Assembly (NCBI GenBank): GCA_036308445.1
Contig: JAXJVS010000044.1
Location: 1-11,109 of the forward strand
Reading direction: 5' to 3'
Source: MGBC113645 sp036308445
GTDB lineage: Bacteria; Bacillota_I; Bacilli_A; Erysipelotrichales; Coprobacillaceae
DNA: 11,109 bases
Shown piece after piece: positions 1 through 6,352 of the stretch. The position numbers and the translations under genes are program-made. The notes beneath the pieces were generated by a model. That model was not told the origin of the DNA. It worked only from the letters and a program-made list of their open reading frames with translations, and did not search any database. Numbering within the stretch: position 1 is the stretch's first letter; every line of letters begins with the position of its first letter.

Positions 1-3
1 ACT

Positions 4-621
4 ATGATGAAGATCAATATACAATGTAATCAACAATTCATGAATACTATCAAAAGAAAACTACAATTATATTTTAATGATATAGACTACGTAGATTGTT
101 TATCAGAAGGAATAGTATGCATTAAAGAAATTAAAGATTTAGATGATATAGAAACGTTATCTAAAAATGGCTTAGACTATATTTTTATAATTGATTCTGG
201 TGAATACATGTTCGAACTATTAGAATATAGTCCTATTAGCTTTATTAGAGTAATGAATATAGAGGGAGATATTGAAAAAGTAATACGCATTTTACAGTGT
301 AAAAATAAAGGAGTAGGTAAAATTTTAGAGTTTAAGGTAGGATATCAAAATATTAGAATAGACTCAGATAACATTGAATATATTGAATCTTATGGCCATT
401 ATCTTTTTATTCATACTCTAAGCGCAGTGTTTAAAGTAAGAGAGAAGATTTCAAATATTTTATCTAAACTAGAATCACTTGGTTTTTTGCGTGTTCATAA
501 ATCATATATTGTTAATACGAATTATATAAGTGTTAAGAAAATTAATGAATTAAAAATGAAATCAGGAGCTATCATACCGATTGGTGATACATATAAATCT
601 ATTGTTAGAAAGAATAAATAA
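4..621 (+). CDS. LytTR-domain DNA-binding regulator with degenerate receiver-like N-terminus
   Basis: The C-terminal half (about residues 108-203) matches a LytTR DNA-binding domain: the NIEYIES(Y)GHY segment at 123-132, then FLRVHKSYIVN at 161-171, then a glycine-turn and IPIGDTYKS near the end. The first 100 residues resemble a decayed response-regulator receiver. They end in a segment (LEYSPISFIRV) typical of LytTR regulators, but the acidic pair near the N-terminus is absent, so control by phosphorylation is doubtful. LytTR proteins bind short direct repeats upstream of target promoters. The start is uncertain because only three bases precede the ATG-ATG pair: no ribosome binding site can be seen and the frame is open to the window edge. 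The protein stops at 621, inside the reading frame of the Sel1-repeat protein that begins at 581. The two may be remnants of one fused protein split by a frameshift. The LytTR assignment is strong; the target genes are unknown. Confidence 0.88.
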   Translation: MMKINIQCNQQFMNTIKRKLQLYFNDIDYVDCLSEGIVCIKEIKDLDDIETLSKNGLDYIFIIDSGEYMFELLEYSPISFIRVMNIEGDIEKVIRILQCKNKGVGKILEFKVGYQNIRIDSDNIEYIESYGHYLFIHTLSAVFKVREKISNILSKLESLGFLRVHKSYIVNTNYISVKKINELKMKSGAIIPIGDTYKSIVRKNK

Positions 622-1156
622 ATCAGCATTATTTAATCTTGCTGAATTTTATAAAGAAAATCTTGGTAGTTATCGATTAGCTTATGATTTATTTAAAAGC
701 GCTGATGATTTAAATCATGATAAATCATGTATAGAATTATCAAAAATGTATATCAATGGTCAAGATGTTAAAAAAGATGAAGCAATGGCGAAACATTACT
801 TTGAAAAAGCAGTAGATGTAAGCAGTAAAGATGGACGTTTGCTTTTAGCACAAATGTGTATTGATGGAGATGCATTAGATAAAGATTTAGAATATGCAGA
901 ACACTTAATATTTGAAGTGATTAAAGAAGATAAGACTAATGATGCTTTACTTTTCTATTTTGAAAAACTAATAAAAAAAGAGATAAGCATTATTAATGAA
1001 AGTATTATATTAGTAAAAGGATACTTAAAGTCAGCTTTTGATAATGAAAATAGAATTTCGATAGAAGAACATAAAATCTTAGAACAAATCATACAACAAA
1101 CACTTCTAGATAGAATCTCAGTAAATTTTGGCAAGGAGTTAAAAGACTTGCAATAA
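581..1156 (+). CDS. Sel1-like repeat protein, overlapping frame; possibly the split C-terminal half of the LytTR protein
   Basis: The frame encodes Sel1-type (TPR-like) helical repeats. The clearest is CIELSKMYINGQDVKKDEAM followed by AKHYFEKAVD, then a looser copy starting GRLLLAQMCIDGDALDKDL. An earlier partial unit begins ALFNLAEFYKENLG. Such repeats mediate protein-protein contacts. The frame overlaps the LytTR gene by 41 bases. Its only initiation codons upstream of the first repeat are TTG at 581 and GTG at 584, about 12 bases or more after a weak AGGAG inside the LytTR gene. The first repeat starts right where the LytTR frame stops. That layout fits either translational coupling or, perhaps better, a LytTR-Sel1 fusion broken by a one-base shift around 605-625. 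The stop codon lies in the loop of a terminator hairpin, so the 3' end is intact. The repeat call is good; the start is uncertain. Confidence 0.7.
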   Translation: MVIHINLLLERINKSALFNLAEFYKENLGSYRLAYDLFKSADDLNHDKSCIELSKMYINGQDVKKDEAMAKHYFEKAVDVSSKDGRLLLAQMCIDGDALDKDLEYAEHLIFEVIKEDKTNDALLFYFEKLIKKEISIINESIILVKGYLKSAFDNENRISIEEHKILEQIIQQTLLDRISVNFGKELKDLQ

Positions 1157-1172
1157 GCAAGTCTTTTATTTC
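1141..1172 (+). terminator. Rho-independent terminator after the Sel1 gene
   Basis: A perfect 11-bp stem (1141-1151 with 1157-1167) closes a five-base loop that contains the stop codon of the Sel1 frame. A T-rich tail follows. The gene end and terminator overlap. Confidence 0.85.
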
Positions 1173-1240
1173 ATTGTTTGATCATATATATCTTTAATAT
1201 TAGAACCAACATCATAATTTTTAAATCACCGCTAATGATA
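1166..1240 (-). pseudogene. Possible minus-strand gene remnant (C-terminal end)
   Basis: Read on the minus strand, this stretch gives a protein-like ending, KNYDVGSNIKDIYDQTMK, followed by TAA at 1168-1166. A one-base shift upstream would extend it with residues like SIISGDL. No start or full gene is present. It may be the tail of a decayed convergent gene that shared the hairpin at 1141-1172. The segment is short enough that chance cannot be excluded. Confidence 0.25.
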
Positions 1241-1440
1241 GATAGATGATATAGGTTACTATGATCAATTGTAAAGATTTATGAAGGTTAATAAATCAAC
1301 TGGTAAGGTGCATTTTCTATAAAATAGGTATATGAAGGATAATAAATAGCTATAAATTTAGGTATTCATATCCCACAGATGAGAACTAAATAATAGCAAT
1401 ATAATCAACATAATTAGAAATATTTAAATAAAGATAAATT
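1241..1440. other. Non-coding stretch, no gene seen
   Basis: No reading frame of convincing length occurs on either strand. The only pattern noticed is an imperfect direct repeat, ATGAAGGTTAATAAAT at 1281-1296 and ATGAAGGATAATAAAT at 1332-1347, of unknown meaning. Confidence 0.5.
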
Positions 1441-1505
1441 AGGCATATATTGTAACTTGTATAGTTATATCGAATATAACAAGTTAACTAATATATGCTT
1501 TTTTT
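1441..1505 (+). terminator. Long hairpin with T tract (terminator-like, possibly bidirectional)
   Basis: The arms GCATATATT (1443-1451) and AATATATGC (1490-1498) pair, as do TAACTTGT (1453-1460) and ACAAGTTA (1479-1486). A further short inner helix sits near the loop. T residues at 1499-1505 follow. No intact plus-strand gene precedes it within 280 bases. On the minus strand it overlaps the stop codon of the remnant that ends at 1484, so it may have served that gene instead; the minus-strand downstream sequence is also T-rich. Confidence 0.6.
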
Positions 1506-1860
1506 CTTGTGCCCTTTATTGTGTAAAGTATTTTTTTGAAGGGGGGGAATAAGTTTTGTTCAATCATAAGAAAAACAATACCATTTAAGTGATTTTCATC
1601 ATAAACATAATCATCAGGATTATTTTTCATCAAACTTGTAAATGTTCTTTTCATATAATTACATCTACTTTAACATCAACAATGCAAACCTGCAGTTTAA
1701 GAATTTTAGAAATTTCCTCCACACGATGGTCTACAATAACAGAAATGTTAATTCTATCATCATGAATAATTTCTAACTTTGTAAGAGGTCTAGCAGAGTC
1801 AGGAATGTAACTTCTCCAAATAATATAACAGTACTGTTCATGCCACCAGGTTTCCCTTTT
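1484..1860 (-). pseudogene. Remnant of an unidentified minus-strand gene in two frames
   Basis: On the minus strand, 1860-1651 is open for 69 codons with a strongly protein-like translation, for example WHEQYCYIIWRSYIPDSARP and then a HRVEEISKILKLQV segment. It has no start codon and is preceded in frame by TAA at 1863-1861. It stops with TGA at 1653-1651, which overlaps an ATG at 1654-1652 (an ATGA overlap). That ATG opens a second 56-codon frame (TSLMKNNPDDYVYDENHLNG and so on) ending at 1484 inside a hairpin. Either this is one gene broken by a frameshift, or the truncated tail of one gene coupled to a small second one. A run of seven G at 1541-1547, read as CCCCCC codons on the minus strand, is a likely slippage spot. 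I do not recognise the family. Confidence 0.45.
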
Positions 1861-1863
1861 TTA

Positions 1864-2368
1864 TATCATTATTAGATATAATGAAAATAATATTTTCATT
1901 AATAATCAATTCTATTTATGAATATAGGTATACAATAAGAGAAACTATGTTTTGAATTACATATTACTAGTTTTCAATATAATAATAAAAGGATACGAGT
2001 TTTTTCATTTATTTAATCATAAAGAAATTTAAAGAAACGAAAATGACTTATATTATTTTTATAAAATTTAATAATTATTTGTTAGAAGTAAATTTATGTA
2101 AGATATATTTAGAATAAATGAGTTCTTTATAATCATTTTTTAGTTAGTTAACTTTGATTATTAATATAGGTGTTTTTTTAGCTAAAAATATGTCGACTAA
2201 TGTCATTATAGTCGATATAATTTAGAATACTTGGATATTTATTTTTAAGATATTACTATTGCTTAAATGAAGCAAAAATGTATATATATTTGATTGTTTA
2301 CGTATCTTGCATTATTAATTTTTGTTATAATTAATTATATATAAACAAAATTTAAGGTAAGGAGAAAG
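1864..2368. other. AT-rich non-coding stretch upstream of the M24 gene
   Basis: No convincing gene is present. It contains an AT-rich palindrome ATGAAAAT-N3-ATTTTCAT (1881-1899). It also has an inverted repeat CGACTA-N9-TAGTCG (2194-2214), which stands out because such GC-containing symmetry is rare in this background. The right end is the leader of the gene starting at 2372. Confidence 0.5.
2307..2331 (+). promoter_or_regulatory. Putative promoter of the M24 gene
   Basis: A perfect TATAAT lies at 2326-2331, 40 bases before the start codon. The nearest -35-like hexamer is TTGCAT at 2307-2312, but the spacer is only 13 bases. TTTACG at 2297-2302 is the alternative, with a spacer of 23. The -10 call is reasonable; the -35 is not settled. 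Confidence 0.35.
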
Positions 2369-2371
2369 ATG

Positions 2372-3757
2372 ATGAATATATCTAAAGACAAAATCATTTT
2401 AAAGAAAATAGAAAGTCCAAAGAAAGATTGGACTGGTAAAGAAATCATGTTAACAGATGAAACAATGTTAAATCGTAGAAAATCAGTTCTAGAAAAAATG
2501 AAGGAAAGAGACTTAGATGCTTTAGTAATCTATGCAGATTTAGAGCATGGTGGAAATTTTGAATATTTGGTAGGATTTCTACCAAGATTTGAAGAAGCAT
2601 TATTAGTTTTGCATAGTAATGATGAAGCCTATCTAGTTTTAGGTAATGAAAACTTAAATAAAGCTAGTAAAGCTAGATTAACAGCTAATGCTATTCATTG
2701 TCCTCATTTTTCATTACCTAATCAACCAATGAGAACTAATAAAACATTTACTGAAATTTTATCAGAAGCTAAGCTAGAAAACAAAAAAGTAGGAGTAGTA
2801 GGATGGAAAAATTTTACAAGTCAATTAGAAGATAATAAAAAACTATTTGATATTCCTATGTTTGTTTTAGATGGATTAGTAAAATTATGTGGATATGAGA
2901 ATATTACAAATGAATGCAATATTTTTATTGGTGATTATGGTGTACGTACAATTAATAATCCTAATGAGATTGCACATTATGAATATGGAGCAGCTTTAGC
3001 ATCAGATTGTATGCTTGATGCTTTAGAATCATTAGATATAGGAATAGAAGAAAAGGAAATTGCTGATAAGTTAGTTAGATATGGTCAACAGACAAATGTT
3101 GTAACTATTGTGGCTTTTGGACCACGTTTCATAAAAGCAAATATGTATCCTACTTCTAAAAAATTAGAAGTAGGAGATACAGTATCTTTAACTGTTGGAC
3201 ATAAAGGAGGATTATCTAGTCGTGCTGGATATGCAGTTGAATGTGAAGATCAGCTTCCTATAGAACAAAGAGATTATATCAGTAAAGTATGTATTCCTTA
3301 TTTTAATAGCATTAAAACTTGGTTGGAAAATGTTCATGTTGGTATGACAGGTGATGAAATGTATAAACTTATTGATACAGTTTTACCAAAGAGTGAATAT
3401 CACTGGTCACTTTGTCCTGGTCATTTAACAGCAGATGAAGAATGGTTATCTTCACCTATATATGAAGGTTCTAAAGAGACTATTAAGAGTGGTATGTTAT
3501 TTCAAACAGATATTATTCCTTCGGTTAGTGGTTATGCTGGTGTTTCTATGGAAAGTACACTATGTATTGCAGATAATGAATTAAAGAAAAAGATAAAAGA
3601 AGAGTATCCTGAAATGTATGAAAGAATGCTGAATAGAAGAGAATATATAATTAATGTAGTTGGTATTCATATTTCAGAAGATGTATTACCTATGTGTAAT
3701 ACACTAGCATATATGAAACCATTAATGCTTAGTGATAAAGCAATGGTTGTAGAATAA
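2372..3757 (+). CDS. M24-family (Xaa-Pro dipeptidase-like) protein, probably lacking part of the metal site
   Basis: The order is a creatinase-type N-terminal domain (about residues 30-185, with FEYLVGFLPRFEEALLVL near 64-81) and a pita-bread M24 domain from about 190 to the end. M24 enzymes use two metals held by Asp, Asp, His, Glu, Glu to cleave next to proline or N-terminal residues. Numbering from the ATG at 2369, the block expected to carry the first two Asp reads VSLTVG (272-277) and SSRAGYAV (283-290), without either Asp. The His region (GH, 351-352) remains, the first Glu position reads TDI (380-382), and the last Glu remains in SMEST (393-397). The protein may be a non-catalytic binder or use an altered site. 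Two ATGs occur. AAGGAG at 2359-2364 is 7 bases from the second (2372) but only 4 from the first (2369), so 2372 is preferred. It is a single-gene unit with its own terminator. The fold call is firm; the substrate is unknown. Confidence 0.85.
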   Translation: MNISKDKIILKKIESPKKDWTGKEIMLTDETMLNRRKSVLEKMKERDLDALVIYADLEHGGNFEYLVGFLPRFEEALLVLHSNDEAYLVLGNENLNKASKARLTANAIHCPHFSLPNQPMRTNKTFTEILSEAKLENKKVGVVGWKNFTSQLEDNKKLFDIPMFVLDGLVKLCGYENITNECNIFIGDYGVRTINNPNEIAHYEYGAALASDCMLDALESLDIGIEEKEIADKLVRYGQQTNVVTIVAFGPRFIKANMYPTSKKLEVGDTVSLTVGHKGGLSSRAGYAVECEDQLPIEQRDYISKVCIPYFNSIKTWLENVHVGMTGDEMYKLIDTVLPKSEYHWSLCPGHLTADEEWLSSPIYEGSKETIKSGMLFQTDIIPSVSGYAGVSMESTLCIADNELKKKIKEEYPEMYERMLNRREYIINVVGIHISEDVLPMCNTLAYMKPLMLSDKAMVVE

Positions 3758-3798
3758 GATAATAATATATAGCTGTTAATGAGATGAGTAAAGAAATC

Positions 3799-3821
3799 GA
3801 CCGCAAATGCGGTCTTTTTTT
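3799..3821 (+). terminator. Rho-independent terminator after the M24 gene
   Basis: GACCGC (3799-3804) pairs with GCGGTC (3809-3814) around an AAAT loop, followed by seven T. It lies about 40 bases after the stop codon. Confidence 0.92.
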
Positions 3822-3887
3822 ACGAAAGCGAATATGACAACATTTTAAACAAAATAGTAATCCGACTGTAAAATAAAAGTCAAAAAG

Positions 3888-4221
3888 TGGATAAAATGGG
3901 AATATGTTCGAAAATCGAACAATGAGTAAATCTTTGAATATGTACTAGGTGGTGAACAGCATCCTAAATTATTATCTGTTCGAATATTTAATGATAAGAC
4001 AAAGAATATTGTTTATAATAAACAAACTGCCGAAGCTAAAGAAAAAATATATCTAATTGCCCTTTATGTATTATTGGAAAAAATGCGAATAAAAAGCGTA
4101 TTTGGAAATTAAAGGAAATCGATGCTGTTCATGTTACTGCTTGGAGTAAAGTGGAGCCACTGATGAAAGAAATTGTGAAATGCTATGTATAACTCATAAT
4201 AGAGCTAAAGGAAATAAATAA
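3888..4221 (+). pseudogene. Broken C-terminal part of a DUF262/HNH endonuclease (GmrSD-like)
   Basis: Three frames read in sequence rebuild the tail of a DUF262-HNH nuclease. Frame one gives IFEYVLGGEQHPKLLSVRIF from 3930, and 3888-3926 (KWEYVRKSNNE-like) may belong upstream of an in-frame TAA at 3927-3929. Frame two, from about 4052, gives SNCPLC then RIWKLKEIDAVHVTAWSK. Frame three, from 4153, gives GATDERNCEMLCITHNRAKG and ends in TAA at 4219-4221. The joints need a shift near 4041-4051 and loss of one G near 4151-4154 (AAA-GTGG where AAA-GGTGG is expected). The HNH core normally reads DADHV; here the second Asp is Val (codon 4127-4129), so catalysis would be lost even if the frame were restored. 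The large N-terminal DUF262 region is missing. DUF262/HNH proteins include type IV restriction enzymes against modified phage DNA. No promoter or start is visible, so this is a dead gene. Confidence 0.8.
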
Positions 4222-4263
4222 AACAAAATATGTAAGAGGAAGATAATATAATTAATATAAAAA

Positions 4264-4488
4264 ATGTATACTGATGAAATAGACACTTATTTTAAGGATA
4301 TGCTTAAGTATTTTGATAGATTACAGCCTAAGTCTGTAGGATTGATTGTACAGGAAAAAGGTGACTACTTCTTATTAGAGTGTATATTTGATAATATTAA
4401 GAATAATTATGAAGATATAAAGTATAAATACAAGATGATAGATAATACAATGATTGTAACGTTGGTTATAAAGAAGGGAATCTTATAA
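4264..4488 (+). CDS. Small hypothetical protein, doubtful or truncated
   Basis: The frame is 74 codons, and its composition looks protein-like: an acidic N-terminal helix (TDEIDTYFKDMLKYFDRL) followed by alternating hydrophobic strands (SVGLIVQ, YFLLECIF, MIVTLVIKK). I do not recognise the family. There is no ribosome binding site at a useful distance: the purine-rich AGAGGAAG at 4235-4242 is over 20 bases from the ATG, and a TAA at 4258-4260 closes the frame just upstream. It follows the dead HNH gene by 42 bases, so it may itself be the remaining part of a larger gene. Confidence 0.35.
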   Translation: MYTDEIDTYFKDMLKYFDRLQPKSVGLIVQEKGDYFLLECIFDNIKNNYEDIKYKYKMIDNTMIVTLVIKKGIL

Positions 4489-4647
4489 TTGGATTTTTAT
4501 TTAAGAATTTTTTTAATTAACCATATAACACAGGAAAAATAACTTTTTTGTTTTAACTCCGAAATATATACCTTAAAAACCAATTATGCAAAACATAAGT
4601 ATCCATAATCCTCTATAACAGGGGCGGTTCAAGCTTAAAAACTAGGA
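4489..4647. other. Non-coding AT-rich stretch
   Basis: No gene or clear structure was seen, apart from a short GC-rich GGGGCGG at 4621-4627 that stands out from its surroundings. Confidence 0.45.
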
Positions 4648-4800
4648 TATAATCTATCATTATATATGATAGTAAAGTAGGATTTTTAGATATAAAAAAT
4701 ATGATTAATAATGGGAAGAAAGAAGAACTATTATTATATGTATATAGAGCAGTTAGTGTGAGATGATTGGAGACACAGTATGATTTCATACTGTGTTTTT
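4648..4800 (+). ncRNA. Candidate short transcription unit (small RNA, or tail of a decayed gene)
   Basis: A TATAAT at 4648-4653 is followed at once by a perfect inverted repeat CTATCAT-N5-ATGATAG (4654-4672), which could be an operator or a 5' stem. About 100 bases later comes a strong terminator (4773-4800). The transcript would be roughly 130 bases. It holds only a 21-codon frame (4701-4766, ending KKEELLLYVYRAVSVR) without a ribosome binding site. That ending looks like a protein C-terminus, so the alternative is the tail of a lost gene. No good -35 element was found. Confidence 0.3.
4773..4800 (+). terminator. Strong rho-independent terminator
   Basis: ACACAGTATG (4773-4782) pairs perfectly with CATACTGTGT (4787-4796) around an ATTT loop. 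A T run to 4800 follows. It insulates the exonuclease gene from upstream reading. Confidence 0.9.
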
Positions 4801-4916
4801 AACGTGAAATATGTTGATATAATAGTTAAAAATGTGAAATAGTATATAATAATATGCTTATTTGTTATAATTTAGAAAAAGTTTATCAACTAAACTGGAA
4901 AAGGAGCATAATCACT

Positions 4917-6266
4917 ATGAGAAAAATGTTGTATTTTGATGTAGAGTGGGCAAATTCGAAAAATAAAAGTATTTGTCAATTAGGATTGTTATCTCAAGAT
5001 TTCGATACAGGAGATCCAATTTATCCAGAATTGAATATTTATGTTAATCCACAAGATAAATTTGATAATATATGTATTAGTGTTCATAACATTACAAAGG
5101 CTAAAGTTAAAGACTGTAAACCATTTAACATAATATGGAAAGATATAAATAAATATTTTACCAATTCTATTGTTGTAGGTCATAATGTTAGAAGTGCAGA
5201 TTTAAATGCATTAGTTCATAACTTGAAAAGATATTCTTTAGATATTCCTGAAATGTGGTATATAGATACTTATGAATTAGCTAGATTGGTCGTTCATCCT
5301 TCATTAGTAGATAATTATAAATTGTCTACACTATGCTCTTATTTTTGTATAAATATTGAAAATGCTCATGATGCATTTGATGATGCTTGTGCCTGTTCAG
5401 ATTTATTAGAGGTATTGGTAGATACCTATGATTTAGATTTAGATCAATATATTAAAAAATATAATCCTAGTGAAGTTAAGAATTTTATTCCTTTTGTTTC
5501 TACAGTTGAGTGCAGAAGAGAGATTAATACTTTGTTTGGTGTGATTAGTGGTATTGAGGCGGATAAAGTTATTAATTCTAAAGAAGTGAATTATTTAAAA
5601 TCTTGGAGAGATACTCACCAAGAATATAAATATTATGATTCTGTTAGTTTTGTAATTGAAGTGTTAGATGATATTCTAAGTGATAATATTATTACATTTA
5701 ACGAGTTAAGTTATTTAAAGTCAAAGATAGTAATATATATTCAAATGATTAATTCTAGTAAAGAAACATTAGCAACTCAACACTTACAAGGATTAGTAAA
5801 TGGTATTGCATGTGATGAATATATAAAGGAAATAGAAGTTAGAAAATTACAAGAATGGTTATATCAAAATGATTATTTAGATGGACATTATCCATATAAT
5901 AAAATGGTTTCTTTAGTTAATACTGTATTAGAAGATAATATTATTACAAACAGTGAACAACAACAATTGGTAAAACTATTTAAAGAGTTATCTAATCCTT
6001 TGGAAGAAATAAAAGAAATGGTAATTGAATTTAGTGGTAAATCCTTTGTATTAAGTGGTAATTTTAAATATGGTTCTAAAAAATCAGTTGAGGATTACAT
6101 CATTTCAAAAGGCGGAACTATAGATAAGAGTGTTAAAAAGACAACAGCCTATGTTGTTGTAGGCGCATCAGGATCAGATAAGTATTCTAATGGTAATTAT
6201 GGAACAAAAGTAAAAAAAGCCTTAGAATTAAATATACCAGTGTTAAAAGAACAACAATTGTTTTAG
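4917..6266 (+). CDS. DEDDh 3'-5' exonuclease with two internal repeats and a C-terminal BRCT domain
   Basis: Residues 1-165 form a DnaQ-like exonuclease. Exo I is FDVEW with D8 and E10, Exo II is VVGHN(V)RSAD with D95, and Exo III has H151 and D156, so all DEDDh catalytic residues are present. Such enzymes remove nucleotides from DNA or RNA 3' ends. Residues about 190-280 and 300-365 look like two copies of one helical module: a GVISGIEAD-like segment, an E..YLKSW-like segment and a LDDILSDNIIT-like segment. A BRCT domain (about 372-449) has the ligase-type pattern: SGKSFVLSGNF, a GG turn and TTAYVVVGASGSDK. BRCT domains often bind DNA ends, gaps or phosphoproteins. The start at 4917 is chosen over ATG 4854 because AAGGAG (4901-4906) is 10 bases before it and the exonuclease strand begins there; 4854 would add 21 unrelated residues. 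It is a monocistronic unit with a terminator at each side. Its biological role is not known from sequence. Confidence 0.88.
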   Translation: MRKMLYFDVEWANSKNKSICQLGLLSQDFDTGDPIYPELNIYVNPQDKFDNICISVHNITKAKVKDCKPFNIIWKDINKYFTNSIVVGHNVRSADLNALVHNLKRYSLDIPEMWYIDTYELARLVVHPSLVDNYKLSTLCSYFCINIENAHDAFDDACACSDLLEVLVDTYDLDLDQYIKKYNPSEVKNFIPFVSTVECRREINTLFGVISGIEADKVINSKEVNYLKSWRDTHQEYKYYDSVSFVIEVLDDILSDNIITFNELSYLKSKIVIYIQMINSSKETLATQHLQGLVNGIACDEYIKEIEVRKLQEWLYQNDYLDGHYPYNKMVSLVNTVLEDNIITNSEQQQLVKLFKELSNPLEEIKEMVIEFSGKSFVLSGNFKYGSKKSVEDYIISKGGTIDKSVKKTTAYVVVGASGSDKYSNGNYGTKVKKALELNIPVLKEQQLF

Positions 6267-6290
6267 AGTGTATGTATTTACACTCTTTTT
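6265..6290 (+). terminator. Terminator between the exonuclease and nuclease-helicase genes
   Basis: AGAGTGTA (6265-6272) pairs with TACACTCT (6279-6286) around a six-base loop. A T run follows. It starts within the TAG stop of the exonuclease gene. Its 8-bp AT-containing stem is modest, so some read-through into the next gene is possible. Confidence 0.75.
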
Positions 6291-6314
6291 ATAGTTTTGA
6301 TAAATATATTATTG

Positions 6315-6320
6315 TATAAT
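6315..6320 (+). promoter_or_regulatory. Putative -10 element of the nuclease-helicase operon
   Basis: A perfect TATAAT preceded by TG lies 33 bases before the start codon, just beyond the terminator. TTGATA at 6297-6302 is a good -35 hexamer, but it is only 12 bases away. Either the -10 works with a poor -35, or a shifted -10 near 6321-6328 pairs with TTGATA. Confidence 0.4.
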
Positions 6321-6352
6321 GATATTAATGAATTTATTAAGGAGCTAGCTGC

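Noticed and set aside
1510..1660. Possible riboswitch or leader RNA around the G7 run
   Set aside because: No conserved riboswitch core was seen and no plus-strand gene follows; minus-strand coding remnants explain the sequence better.
3905..3921. Perfect inverted repeat TGTTCGA-AAA-TCGAACA, considered as an SOS (LexA) box
   Set aside because: The Gram-positive SOS box has GAAC before GTTC with four bases between; here the order is reversed. It also lies inside the dead HNH gene rather than at a promoter.
4989..5183. 64-codon minus-strand frame inside the exonuclease gene
   Set aside because: It lies fully within a well-supported plus-strand gene, has no binding site and a composition typical of reversed AT-rich coding sequence.
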